Notes: generated by a model not told the origin, from the letters alone. A stretch of DNA of 7,638 nucleotides from Actinomycetota bacterium (GCA_023380915.1 JAMCSM010000241.1:1-7638); one strand, 5' to 3'; positions 1 to 5,752 are shown, counted from the first letter of the stretch. A program made the numbers and translations.

Positions 1-775
1 CTTCAATAGATGTACTACATAAATTACCATTATTGTCAAAAAAATGGCCAAATATATCACCAACAACTTTACGTTTTTTTAATTCCGATATCTCTTTTTG
101 TGAAAGATTCCCTGATTTAAAAATTGTTGAAGAGCCAATTGGATAAAATGATCCTATACCAACTAACGCAATATTGATATTCTTAAAATATTCAAAGGTC
201 CTTTTTATACTGCTATCTTGAAGTATTGCATTCTTAATTTTACCATTATCAACAAAAAGAGGTGCATATATTATATGAGGAGAAATGCCAAATTTATCTG
301 AGAGTTCCTTTGTTTGATCTAAACCTTCAAAAGTTAAATTGTATGATCCCCCAAGAATTTGTACAACCTCAACTTTTTTAGCAATTTTTATTGGTAATGC
401 TTGGATAATTTCTTTTACTGTTGAACTATGTGAAATACCCAGAATATCATTATCTTTTAAAATATTTAATAGATAATTTGCTGTTCTTTGCCCAATCATC
501 TTCTTTATTTCATATATTATACTGTTTTCACTTCTTACTATTAATACTCTTTTTAAACCATATTTTTTTTCCAGATCACTTTCAAGTTTAGAAGTTTCAA
601 TTTTTAAATCAGCAATATTTACCTGTATTATTTCAAGTTCAAAAGCTTTCTGTAATAATCTTGTGACTTTTGCAGTTGACAGTTTTAATAATTTTGCAAT
701 TTCTTTTTGATGAATTTTTTCTTTGTACTTAAGGTTGCAAACTTTTGTTATAAGGTCTAAATCAGGATTTTCCAT
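1..775 (-). CDS. SorC-family sugar-responsive transcriptional regulator, C-terminus cut by left edge
   Basis: Translating the minus strand from the ATG at 775 gives 258 uninterrupted codons running off the left edge. An N-terminal helix-turn-helix lies at about residues 19-43 (QKEIAKLLKLSTAKVTRLL), as in SorC-family proteins. The rest matches the SorC sugar-phosphate-binding domain: GISHSST at 113-119 (family GxSxGxT-like), VEVVQILGGS at 135-144, ALVGIGS at 203-209 and GDIFGHFFD at 239-247. Full-length relatives have about 310-320 residues, so some 55-60 are missing. These proteins bind DNA as oligomers and respond to phosphorylated sugars; Bacillus DeoR, of this family, controls deoC and senses deoxyribose-5-phosphate. 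Divergence from a sugar cluster containing deoC suggests this is its local regulator, but the effector cannot be read from sequence. The second Gly of the GxSxG-like motif is His/Ser here. Family confidence is high. Confidence 0.93.
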   Translation of the reverse strand, partial: MENPDLDLITKVCNLKYKEKIHQKEIAKLLKLSTAKVTRLLQKAFELEIIQVNIADLKIETSKLESDLEKKYGLKRVLIVRSENSIIYEIKKMIGQRTANYLLNILKDNDILGISHSSTVKEIIQALPIKIAKKVEVVQILGGSYNLTFEGLDQTKELSDKFGISPHIIYAPLFVDNGKIKNAILQDSSIKRTFEYFKNINIALVGIGSFYPIGSSTIFKSGNLSQKEISELKKRKVVGDIFGHFFDNNGNLCSTSIE

Positions 776-832
776 TTCTTTACTTATATAGTTAATATAT
801 TTATTATTCTAATTTTCTTTTGATTTTAAATA

Positions 833-861
833 ATAATATAAAAAAACATAATAAACAGCAA
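833..861 (-). promoter_or_regulatory. Weak candidate promoter of the SorC-family regulator
   Basis: On the minus strand, TTGCTG (861-856) is followed after 17 bases by TATTAT (838-833), which has 5 of 6 matches to the -10 consensus. The -35 matches only at TTG. In DNA this AT-rich a -10-like hexamer is cheap, so the call rests mainly on the 17-bp spacing and its position about 60 bases before the ATG at 775. Confidence 0.25.
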
Positions 862-882
862 TTAATCATCTTAAAAAAACAC

Positions 883-910
883 TTGACAAGTTATTTTTAT
901 AGATTATATT
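883..910 (+). promoter_or_regulatory. Candidate sigma-70-type promoter for the sugar-uptake/catabolic genes
   Basis: A perfect -35 box TTGACA (883-888) is followed after 16 bases by TATATT (905-910), 5 of 6 to TATAAT. Transcription would start near 917, inside or next to the palindrome at 924-939, which is where a repressor would block it. It gives a leader of about 215 nt before the lipoprotein start codon. Confidence 0.55.
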
Positions 911-923
911 ATTAGTGAAATAT

Positions 924-939
924 ATTACAATAGTGTAAT
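924..939. promoter_or_regulatory. Candidate operator 1: palindrome just downstream of the promoter
   Basis: ATTACA-ATAG-TGTAAT is a perfect inverted repeat with 6-base arms, centred about 20 bases past the -10 box. The right half (TAGTGTAAT, 931-939) also recurs as TAGTGAAAT at 913-921, exactly 18 bases upstream. A related palindrome lies upstream of deoC at 2242-2257 with the same ACAAT...AGTGT core. The position suits repression by the divergent SorC-family protein; assignment to that protein is inference. Confidence 0.4.
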
Positions 940-1084
940 TAATTTTTATCTTTATAGCCTTTAAAAATTAGTATTATTTGCAAGAACGATAAATAAATAA
1001 TTTTTAAGAGAATGAGATCAAAGTATCGTAAAAAAAGAATACAAAAATCTAATAAGAAGGGGGGACCAAAACTTAAGAATTTTT

Positions 1085-1099
1085 TCACAAACTTGTGCA
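1085..1099. promoter_or_regulatory. Possible third copy of the operator-like motif
   Basis: CACAAACTTGTG at 1086-1097 is a perfect 12-base palindrome whose TCACAA half (1085-1090) matches the half-site at 2242-2247. It lies about 35 bases before the lipoprotein start codon. The spacing between halves differs from the other two sites and short palindromes are common in such DNA, so support is weak. Confidence 0.2.
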
Positions 1100-1122
1100 T
1101 TTAATAACACTAATCGAACAAC

Positions 1123-1129
1123 AAGGAGG
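1123..1129 (+). promoter_or_regulatory. Ribosome binding site fixing the lipoprotein start
   Basis: AAGGAGG is a near-perfect Shine-Dalgarno sequence ending 4 bases before the ATG at 1134. It selects that ATG over the in-frame GTG at 1095, which has no such site and would put charged and polar residues ahead of the signal peptide. Confidence 0.8.
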
Positions 1130-1133
1130 TATT

Positions 1134-2030
1134 ATGAAAAAGGCTGTTATATTTTTAGTAGCAGCAGTTCTAGCAGTTTCTGTTTTAGTTATAGGGGTGG
1201 GTTGTAAAACTACTACAACTACAACCACGGCAGCAGCTGAAACTACTACTACAGCTGCAGCAACTACTACAGCAGCAGCAGAGACAACTGTGAAAGAAGG
1301 CGCTTATGCATATTATGAGAAATTAAGAGAAACTGCTAAGGCAATGAAAGAATACCCGGATGCTCCGGCTAAAGATTTTTCTCTGGCATTTACAAACATC
1401 ATGGGTGGTATTCCATTCTGTGAGGCTGTTTGGGCTAATGTTCAAAAACAATGGAGCCTAGCTGGAGGAGAAGAAAAATTTGAGGCTTATGCAGACAACC
1501 AGTTTGATGCAACAATAGGACTTAAAAATGCTGATATTATACTGGCTAAAAAACCAAATCTTCTAATTAATTATCAAATTGATGCAAAGGTTAACAGTAT
1601 AATTTCTATAAAATTTGGACAAGCTGGTATTCCTATAATAGCTGTTGATGTTCCAACTCCGAATGCTCCATTCATGGGCGTAAATAACTTTGATATATCT
1701 TATAAAGCTGGCTTGTATGCTATAGAACAAGTAGAAAAAATGGGTGGAATTGATAAACTTGATGCAATAGTACTAATGCAAGCTCCTACTGGTGGTGAAA
1801 TAATAATGCTGAGGACTGAAGGTTTTTATCAGGCGTTTGTTGATAAATATGGTGCTGATGTAGTGGATCCTAAGACTATCAGAGCTGATGCTGGAGCTGG
1901 TGAAGCTGAACAGGTTAACAAAGCCATGTCTGATGTTCTTGCCAAATTGCCTAACGCTAAATATGTAGCTATGACCTCACTTAATGAACATAGTATGAGC
2001 GGTTGTATTGCAGCAATTCTATTTTATTAA
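1134..2030 (+). CDS. Sugar ABC-transporter substrate-binding lipoprotein, C-terminally truncated
   Basis: The 298-residue product would be secreted, lipid-anchored outside the membrane, and bind a sugar for import. Residues 1-23 form a signal peptide (MKKA, then a hydrophobic stretch) ending at Cys24. The lipobox GVGC is atypical because -3 is Gly. Residues 26-52 are a Thr/Ala/Glu linker. From about residue 75 the fold matches type 1 periplasmic binding proteins of the ribose/xylose class: a first strand with FTNIMGGIPFCEAVW, NADIILAKKPNLLIN, and IPIIAVDVPTPNAPFMGVNN for the ligand cleft. Family members usually have 60-100 more residues; here the reading stops soon after SLNEHSMSGCIAAI with the odd ending LFY. 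A tail in the +1 frame follows to 2094. No ATPase or permease gene follows. The protein is probably non-functional unless the truncation is a sequence artefact. The sugar specificity is unknown. Confidence 0.85.
   Translation: MKKAVIFLVAAVLAVSVLVIGVGCKTTTTTTTAAAETTTTAAATTTAAAETTVKEGAYAYYEKLRETAKAMKEYPDAPAKDFSLAFTNIMGGIPFCEAVWANVQKQWSLAGGEEKFEAYADNQFDATIGLKNADIILAKKPNLLINYQIDAKVNSIISIKFGQAGIPIIAVDVPTPNAPFMGVNNFDISYKAGLYAIEQVEKMGGIDKLDAIVLMQAPTGGEIIMLRTEGFYQAFVDKYGADVVDPKTIRADAGAGEAEQVNKAMSDVLAKLPNAKYVAMTSLNEHSMSGCIAAILFY
1209..1289 (+). repeat. Low-complexity Thr/Ala linker-coding repeat
   Basis: Near-repetitive ACT/ACA and GCA/GCT codons encode residues 26-52 of the lipoprotein: seven Thr, three Ala, Glu, four Thr, three Ala, three Thr, three Ala, Glu, two Thr. 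It is a flexible tether between the lipid-modified Cys24 and the binding domain. Such a tract can change length by replication slippage. Confidence 0.8.
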
Positions 2031-2094
2031 AAAAGATAAAACAGTATTAGGTCCAGAATATGAAGAATTAGCGGAAGTATTTCATATGGACTAA
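1999..2094 (+). pseudogene. Frame-shifted tail, possibly the lost C-terminus of the binding lipoprotein
   Basis: In the frame one base ahead of the lipoprotein, codons stay open from 1999 to the TAA at 2092-2094 and read through FIKKDKTVLGPEYEELAE to a natural-looking end (VFHMD). It has no start codon or ribosome binding site of its own, and it overlaps and directly follows the point where the lipoprotein ends abnormally. I read it as the end of a gene joined by a frame-shifting deletion. It could be the lipoprotein's own tail or that of another deleted gene; I do not recognise the sequence. Confidence 0.35.
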
Positions 2095-2241
2095 TAGATT
2101 AAAGAAATTAGAAAGTAGTAAAGATGTATTTAAAAGTAAATTATAACAATTAATCAGGAAATTAAGAGTTCAAGAATTATATTTTTTAAACTTGGATGAA
2201 AAATTTGCCGGATTTTGTATAAAGAAATAAAAATAATATTA

Positions 2242-2257
2242 TCACAATCTAGTGTGA
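2242..2257. promoter_or_regulatory. Candidate operator 2: palindrome upstream of deoC
   Basis: TCACAATCTAGTGTGA has perfect 5-base arms (TCACA/TGTGA) around ATCTAG. It shares the order T-[CT]-ACAAT, then AGTGT-[AG]-A, with operator 1 at 924-939; the centre is 2 bases longer. It resembles a CRP site turned inside out and is not a CRP consensus. Recurrence upstream of two gene groups suggests one regulator controls both, plausibly the divergent SorC-family protein. Confidence 0.4.
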
Positions 2258-2300
2258 AAGAACATAATCAATGGATTATATTTTAGTATTTATGATGTAT

Positions 2301-2315
2301 ATAGATAATATCTAT
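2301..2315. repeat. Short perfect palindrome in the deoC upstream region
   Basis: ATAGATA-A-TATCTAT has 7-base arms around one central A. It lies about 65 bases before the deoC start codon. It could be a protein-binding site, but its almost pure A/T composition makes chance occurrence plausible. Confidence 0.3.
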
Positions 2316-2368
2316 CAATATAAATTAAAGGCTATATTTTATATGTAACTATTTTTTTTAATATATTT

Positions 2369-2373
2369 GGAGG
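2369..2373 (+). promoter_or_regulatory. Ribosome binding site fixing the deoC start
   Basis: GGAGG ends 8 bases before the ATG at 2382. It overlaps the alternative in-frame TTG at 2367, ruling that codon out as the start. Confidence 0.75.
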
Positions 2374-2381
2374 CAATTATT

Positions 2382-3179
2382 ATGGACTCTGACATGAAAG
2401 AATTAATAGAAAGAATATCGAATGAAGTAATTTTACAATTGAAATCTAAAGATTTCGTTATTTCATCTAACACCGAAAAAGCATTGATAAAAGATGAAGA
2501 ACTAAAAAAAATTGCAAAGATGATAGATCATACCTTACTGAAACCTGAAGCAAATTACGAACAAGTAAAGCAACTTTGTGAAGAAGCTATTGAGTATGGC
2601 TTTGCATCAGTTTGTGTAAATCCAGCCAATGTGGTTCTGTCGTTAGATTATTTGAAAAATACAGGAATTCCGGTATGTGCAGTTGTAGGCTTTCCTTTGG
2701 GTGCAACTACTACAAAAACAAAAGTTTTTGAAACAAAAGAAGCTATTGAAAATGGTGCAGCAGAAATTGATATGGTAATAAATATTGGAGCTTTAAAATC
2801 AAAAGACTATAACAGAGTTAAGTTAGATATAGAAGAAGTTGTAATTGCTGCTAAAGGAAAAGCTATAGTAAAAGTAATAATTGAAACTTGTTTACTCACT
2901 TATGATGAAAAAATAAGAGCATGTGAAATTGCAAAAGAAGCTGGTGCTGATTTTGTTAAAACTTCTACAGGGTTTGGTTCTGGTGGGGCAACCATAGAGG
3001 ACATTAAATTGATGCGAAGAGTTGTAGGTCCAAATGTTGGTGTTAAAGCTTCTGGTGGTGTAAGTGACTATAATACAGCGATTGCAATACTTAATGCAGG
3101 TGCATGTACGCTTGGAGATAAGAATTTATGCAGATTGGGAACGAGCAAGTCTATAAACATAATTCAAGATTCAATGTAA
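2382..3179 (+). CDS. deoC: Deoxyribose-phosphate aldolase (DeoC) with N-terminal extension and altered phosphate loop
   Basis: DeoC is a class I TIM-barrel aldolase that reversibly cleaves 2-deoxy-D-ribose-5-phosphate to glyceraldehyde-3-phosphate and acetaldehyde. The core starts near residue 41 ([10 protein letters not shown] at 48-57). Catalytic features are present: Asp130 in [11 protein letters not shown], the Schiff-base Lys193 in FVKTSTGF, and Lys222 in VKASGG. Residues 1-21 ([17 protein letters not shown]) form a predicted amphipathic helix, followed by a polar linker to about 40. This arrangement resembles encapsulation peptides of bacterial microcompartment enzymes and explains the 265-residue length against about 220 for the short form. 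Near the end, AGAC(R)LGTS of the family is interrupted by about 8 residues (243-250), inside the phosphate-binding loop, which may impair substrate binding. The next gene starts 40 bases downstream. The fold call is firm; activity and true substrate are uncertain. Confidence 0.92.
   Translation: MDSDMKELIERISNEVILQLKSKDFVISSNTEKALIKDEELKKIAKMIDHTLLKPEANYEQVKQLCEEAIEYGFASVCVNPANVVLSLDYLKNTGIPVCAVVGFPLGATTTKTKVFETKEAIENGAAEIDMVINIGALKSKDYNRVKLDIEEVVIAAKGKAIVKVIIETCLLTYDEKIRACEIAKEAGADFVKTSTGFGSGGATIEDIKLMRRVVGPNVGVKASGGVSDYNTAIAILNAGACTLGDKNLCRLGTSKSINIIQDSM
3108..3131 (+). other. 24-base in-frame insertion in the DeoC phosphate-binding loop
   Basis: DeoC proteins read AGA-x-RLGTS with no gap. 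Here AGAC is followed by TLGDKNLC before RLGTSKS resumes. The insert resembles what follows it (CTLGDKN against CRLGTSK; TGTACGCTTGGA against TGCAGATTGGGA), as if a diverged local duplication. It keeps the frame. Confidence 0.5.
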
Positions 3180-3219
3180 ATATAATTGATTATAAAAAGC
3201 TGTAACTTAGGAAATAAAA

Positions 3220-4098
3220 ATGGCAAAAATGAGAGCAGTGCAATTGTTTGCACCAAGCGATTTGAGATGTGTTGAAGTAGAAAAACCGAAAATTGAAGAT
3301 AAGAAAGATGTAATTGTAAAAGTAAAAGCTTGCGGAGTATGTGGTTCAGACCTGATGCGAGTAATGGTCAAAGGAGCTCACAAGCATCCAATTACAATAG
3401 GACATGAATTTTCAGGAATAGTAGATGAAATAGGTTCGAGTGAAATAGATTTAAAAATAGGAGATCGGGTAACAGTTGTACCTTTGGTTCCCTGTGGAAA
3501 ATGTGATTATTGTAAGATTGGGCAACATGTTCTTTGTGATAACTATTCTTATTATGGCTCTAGAATCGATGGAGCAATGGCTGAGTATATTAAGGTTAAT
3601 TCCAATAATATAATAAAAATTCCATTGAATGTAGATTTTGAATCTGGGGCAATGACAGATCCTGTTGCAGTTTCTTTGCATGCTGTAAGAAAAACTAAAA
3701 TTGAACCAGGGCAAACTGTCGCAGTTTTTGGGCTTGGGGCAATAGGGCTTATCACAGTACAATGGTTAAAATATTCCGGTTGTTCAGAAATTTATGCTAT
3801 TGATATTTTTAATGAAAAATTGGAACTTGCAGAAAAACTAGGTGCTGATATGTGCATTAATGCTAAAAATGAAAATGCTGTAGAAGTTATCAATAATAGA
3901 ACAAATAAAAAAGGGTTGGATATTGTTATAGAGCTTGCTGGTTCAAAGATCTCACAGATCCAGGCAATTGATTCAGTTAGAAAACTTGGAAGAGTTATTT
4001 TTTGTGGTATTTCTTATGATGATTTGGTTATTCCGAATTCTACTTTAAGTAAAATTCTTAGATGTGAAATAGATTTAAAAATAGGAGATCGGGTATAA
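3220..4098 (+). CDS. Zinc-dependent sorbitol/galactitol-phosphate-type dehydrogenase, 3' end rearranged
   Basis: This medium-chain dehydrogenase would oxidise a polyol or secondary alcohol with NAD. Catalytic zinc ligands are Cys41 (CGVCGSD) and His62-Glu63 (GHEFSG), with Asp147 possible as a further ligand. The structural zinc site has Cys92, Cys95, Cys98 and Cys106. The Rossmann motif GLGAIG is at 171-176 and Asp195 (YAID) suits NAD. Closest recalled relatives are GatD-like enzymes of about 345 residues. This frame gives 292. Genuine-looking sequence ends near Cys282, then residues 283-292 repeat residues 75-84 exactly and a stop follows. The expected C-terminus (NKKEIFNKVMFKPED) lies in another frame just after. 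About 45 residues of the C-terminal catalytic-domain segment are missing, so I expect a non-functional product. AGGAA at 3209-3213 supports the start. Substrate unknown. Confidence 0.85.
   Translation: MAKMRAVQLFAPSDLRCVEVEKPKIEDKKDVIVKVKACGVCGSDLMRVMVKGAHKHPITIGHEFSGIVDEIGSSEIDLKIGDRVTVVPLVPCGKCDYCKIGQHVLCDNYSYYGSRIDGAMAEYIKVNSNNIIKIPLNVDFESGAMTDPVAVSLHAVRKTKIEPGQTVAVFGLGAIGLITVQWLKYSGCSEIYAIDIFNEKLELAEKLGADMCINAKNENAVEVINNRTNKKGLDIVIELAGSKISQIQAIDSVRKLGRVIFCGISYDDLVIPNSTLSKILRCEIDLKIGDRV
3440..3471 (+). repeat. 32-bp direct repeat, copy 1 (native position)
   Basis: This stretch encodes EIDLKIGDRV (residues 75-84), where medium-chain dehydrogenases normally have the GDRV motif before the structural zinc loop, so this is the original copy. 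An identical 32 bases recur 624 bases downstream; both flanks differ. Confidence 0.9.
4064..4095 (+). repeat. 32-bp direct repeat, copy 2 (misplaced, at the rearrangement junction)
   Basis: It is identical to 3440-3471, in the same reading frame, and replaces the C-terminal region of the same gene. The native sequence probably began with a few matching bases (TGTGAAAT), which would allow a strand or template switch there. A 32-base perfect match is far beyond chance in a window of this size. Confidence 0.9.
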
Positions 4099-4151
4099 AG
4101 ATTAATAAAAAAGAAATTTTTAATAAAGTAATGTTTAAACCAGAAGATTAA
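4096..4151 (+). pseudogene. Out-of-frame remnant of the dehydrogenase C-terminus
   Basis: Reading from 4095 in the frame two bases on from the upstream one gives IKINKKEIFNKVMFKPED and then TAA at 4149-4151. An ending of the type K-E-x-F-x-KVMF is the usual C-terminus of sorbitol/galactitol-type dehydrogenases, so this is very likely the true end of the gene at 3220. About 45 residues between Cys282 and this tail are absent. Confidence 0.65.
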
Positions 4152-4205
4152 AGCAATTTTACTTTTTTTACTACTGTCAAGATTGATTGCAAAATATTCA
4201 AAAAT

Positions 4206-4209
4206 GGAG
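4206..4209 (+). promoter_or_regulatory. Ribosome binding site fixing the kinase start
   Basis: GGAG ends 5 bases before the ATG at 4215. The in-frame GTG codons at 4209 and 4212 overlap or crowd this site, so the ATG is preferred. With this start, active-site residues take the same numbers as in E. coli GlpK. Confidence 0.65.
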
Positions 4210-4214
4210 TGGTG

Positions 4215-5711
4215 ATGAAAAAAAAATATATAATGTCAATAGATCAGGGTACAACTGGTTCAAGAGTTATTCTTTTTAACCACGATGGTGAAGTCTATGC
4301 AAGTTCTTATAAAGAAATAAAACAATATTTTCCTAATCCTGGATGGGTTGAGCATAATCCTATGGAGTATCTGTCCAGTATTAAAGATTGTGTAAAAGAT
4401 GTGATGGCAAAAACAAATATTACTCCTGATCAGATTGCTGCGATTGGAATAACTAATCAAAGAGAAACGACAGTTTTATGGGATAAGGAAACTGGAAAAC
4501 CAGTGAGTAATGCAATAGTTTGGCAGTGCAGGAGATCGGCTGCGATTTGTGATGAACTCAAGGCAGATGGCTATGAAAAAGTCATTAATGAAAAAACAGG
4601 GCTGGTTATCGATGCATACTTTTCAGCAACAAAAATAAAATGGATTATTGACAATATACCTGGAGTTAAGGAAAGAGTAAATCAGGGTAAAATATGCATG
4701 GGGACTGTTGATACATGGTTAATTTGGAACTTTGGCAAAATCAAGTACCATGTTACAGATTATTCCAATGCTTCCAGAACATTACTTTTTAATATTCATA
4801 CGCTAAATTGGGATGATGAGCTTTTAAAAATATTTGATGTTAATAAAAGTATTTTACCTGAAGTTAAGCCCACCAGTGGCATAATGGCATATACAGATAA
4901 AGACAGTTTTATAGGAATTGAAATACCAATTGCTGGTGTTGCTGGTGATCAACAGGCTGCACTTTTTGGGCAGGGTTGTTACAAACCAGGTATGGCAAAA
5001 AACACTTACGGAACAGCACTGGCATTAATGATGAATATAGGTGATAAGGCAATTCCTTCAAAAAATGGCTTAACTACTGATCTTGCATGGGTCATTGGTA
5101 ATAAGACATATTATTCTCTTGAAGGAGTAATATTTATTGGAGGAGCCACCATTCAATGGTTAAGGGATGGGTTAAAAATTGTAAATGATGCAAGAGAATG
5201 TGATGTTCTGTCAGAAAAGGTTTCAAGCACTGGAAATGTTTATCTTGTACCCGCATTTACTGGGCTCTGTGCACCATATTGGGACATGTATGCAAGGGGT
5301 ATAATTGTTGGGATAACCAGAGGTACTACAAGGGAACATATTTGCAGGGCGGCAGAAGAAGCCATTGCTTACCAAACCAAGGATGTAATAGATTCAATGA
5401 TTGCAGATTCCGGGAAGAATTTAACATCATTGCGTGTAGATGGCGGCGCTACAAAGAGTGATTTTTTAATGCAATTTCAATCAGATATTTTAGGGATTCC
5501 TGTTGAAAAGCCAAAAATAACGGAAATGGCAGCTTTGGGTGCCGCATACCTTGCCGGGCTCGGTATAGGCTACTGGGAAAATATGAAAGATCTCGAGAAA
5601 AACTGGATTCTGGATAAAAAATACGAACCAAAGATGACAGAAGAAAGAAGGGAAACTTTATATTCGGGCTGGAAAGAAGCAGTAAAGAGATCTCTCAAGT
5701 GGGAAAAATAA
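4215..5711 (+). CDS. glpK: FGGY-family carbohydrate kinase, glycerol kinase type
   Basis: This 498-residue protein matches glycerol kinase over its full length and would transfer phosphate from ATP to glycerol in the cytoplasm. The ATP-site loop SIDQGTTGSR is at 8-17. All recalled glycerol-contacting residues of E. coli GlpK are present at the same positions: Arg83-Glu84 (NQRETT), Trp103 (IVWQCRR), Tyr135 (DAYFSATK) and Asp245-Gln246 (AGDQQAALFGQ). Later motifs include LRVDGGA and ALGAAYLAGL. Differences: NTYGT is followed by ALALMMN where GlpK has GCFMLMN, TGLGAPYW is TGLCAPYW, and the loop carrying the fructose-1,6-bisphosphate-binding Arg236 reads GIEIP, so that allosteric site is probably absent. 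It lies between a polyol-type dehydrogenase and rhaA, so it might phosphorylate a ketose or polyol of this pathway, although the glycerol pocket is fully kept. It appears intact. Confidence 0.9.
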   Translation: MKKKYIMSIDQGTTGSRVILFNHDGEVYASSYKEIKQYFPNPGWVEHNPMEYLSSIKDCVKDVMAKTNITPDQIAAIGITNQRETTVLWDKETGKPVSNAIVWQCRRSAAICDELKADGYEKVINEKTGLVIDAYFSATKIKWIIDNIPGVKERVNQGKICMGTVDTWLIWNFGKIKYHVTDYSNASRTLLFNIHTLNWDDELLKIFDVNKSILPEVKPTSGIMAYTDKDSFIGIEIPIAGVAGDQQAALFGQGCYKPGMAKNTYGTALALMMNIGDKAIPSKNGLTTDLAWVIGNKTYYSLEGVIFIGGATIQWLRDGLKIVNDARECDVLSEKVSSTGNVYLVPAFTGLCAPYWDMYARGIIVGITRGTTREHICRAAEEAIAYQTKDVIDSMIADSGKNLTSLRVDGGATKSDFLMQFQSDILGIPVEKPKITEMAALGAAYLAGLGIGYWENMKDLEKNWILDKKYEPKMTEERRETLYSGWKEAVKRSLKWEK

Positions 5712-5752
5712 TATAGTTAAGCAAAAAGATTTTTATCTATAAAAAATAAAAC

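Larger units (their letters stand above)
776..1133. other. Divergent intergenic control region
   Basis: This 358-base, very AT-rich stretch separates the minus-strand regulator from the plus-strand lipoprotein. It holds a weak candidate promoter for the regulator, a strong candidate promoter for the plus-strand genes, a palindrome just downstream of that promoter, an isolated run of six G (1059-1064), a second small palindrome at 1086-1097 and the lipoprotein ribosome binding site. The predicted 5' leader is long, about 215 nt. I recognise no known riboswitch in it and no GC-rich hairpin followed by a T run. No convincing gene was found. Confidence 0.7.
2095..2381 (+). other. Intergenic control region before deoC
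   Basis: This 287-base AT-rich gap has no convincing gene. It contains the operator-like palindrome at 2242-2257, a 15-base palindrome at 2301-2315 and the deoC ribosome binding site at 2369-2373. A TATAAA (2218-2223) could be a -10 box for a second promoter, but the best upstream -35-like TTGGAT (2192-2197) is 20 bases away, too far for comfort. No clear terminator hairpin is seen after the lipoprotein. Confidence 0.5.

Noticed and set aside
1059..1064. An isolated run of six G in an otherwise AT-rich leader, resembling a ribosome binding site
   Set aside because: No start codon follows within a workable distance, and no second G run exists to form a quadruplex or a known riboswitch core.
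1012..1104. A 30-codon basic ORF in the leader (starts MRSKYRKKRIQ)
   Set aside because: The only Shine-Dalgarno-like bases touch the ATG, the Lys/Arg richness simply reflects A-rich DNA, and no known leader peptide is resembled.
953..2336. A 12-base inverted match between TATAGCCTTTAA at 953-964 and TTAAAGGCTATA at 2325-2336, both in control regions
   Set aside because: For a window this long and AT-rich, several 12-base inverted matches are expected by chance, and its distance from the two operator-like palindromes is not constant.
3451..3762. A minus-strand open frame of about 100 codons inside the dehydrogenase gene
   Set aside because: It is antisense to a well-recognised coding sequence, has no ribosome binding site, and its Cys/Asn/Ile-rich translation looks like a shadow frame.
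5725..5750. AGATTTTTATCT followed by A-rich DNA after the kinase gene as a terminator
   Set aside because: The stem would have only four weak pairs and no following T run, so it cannot act as an intrinsic terminator.
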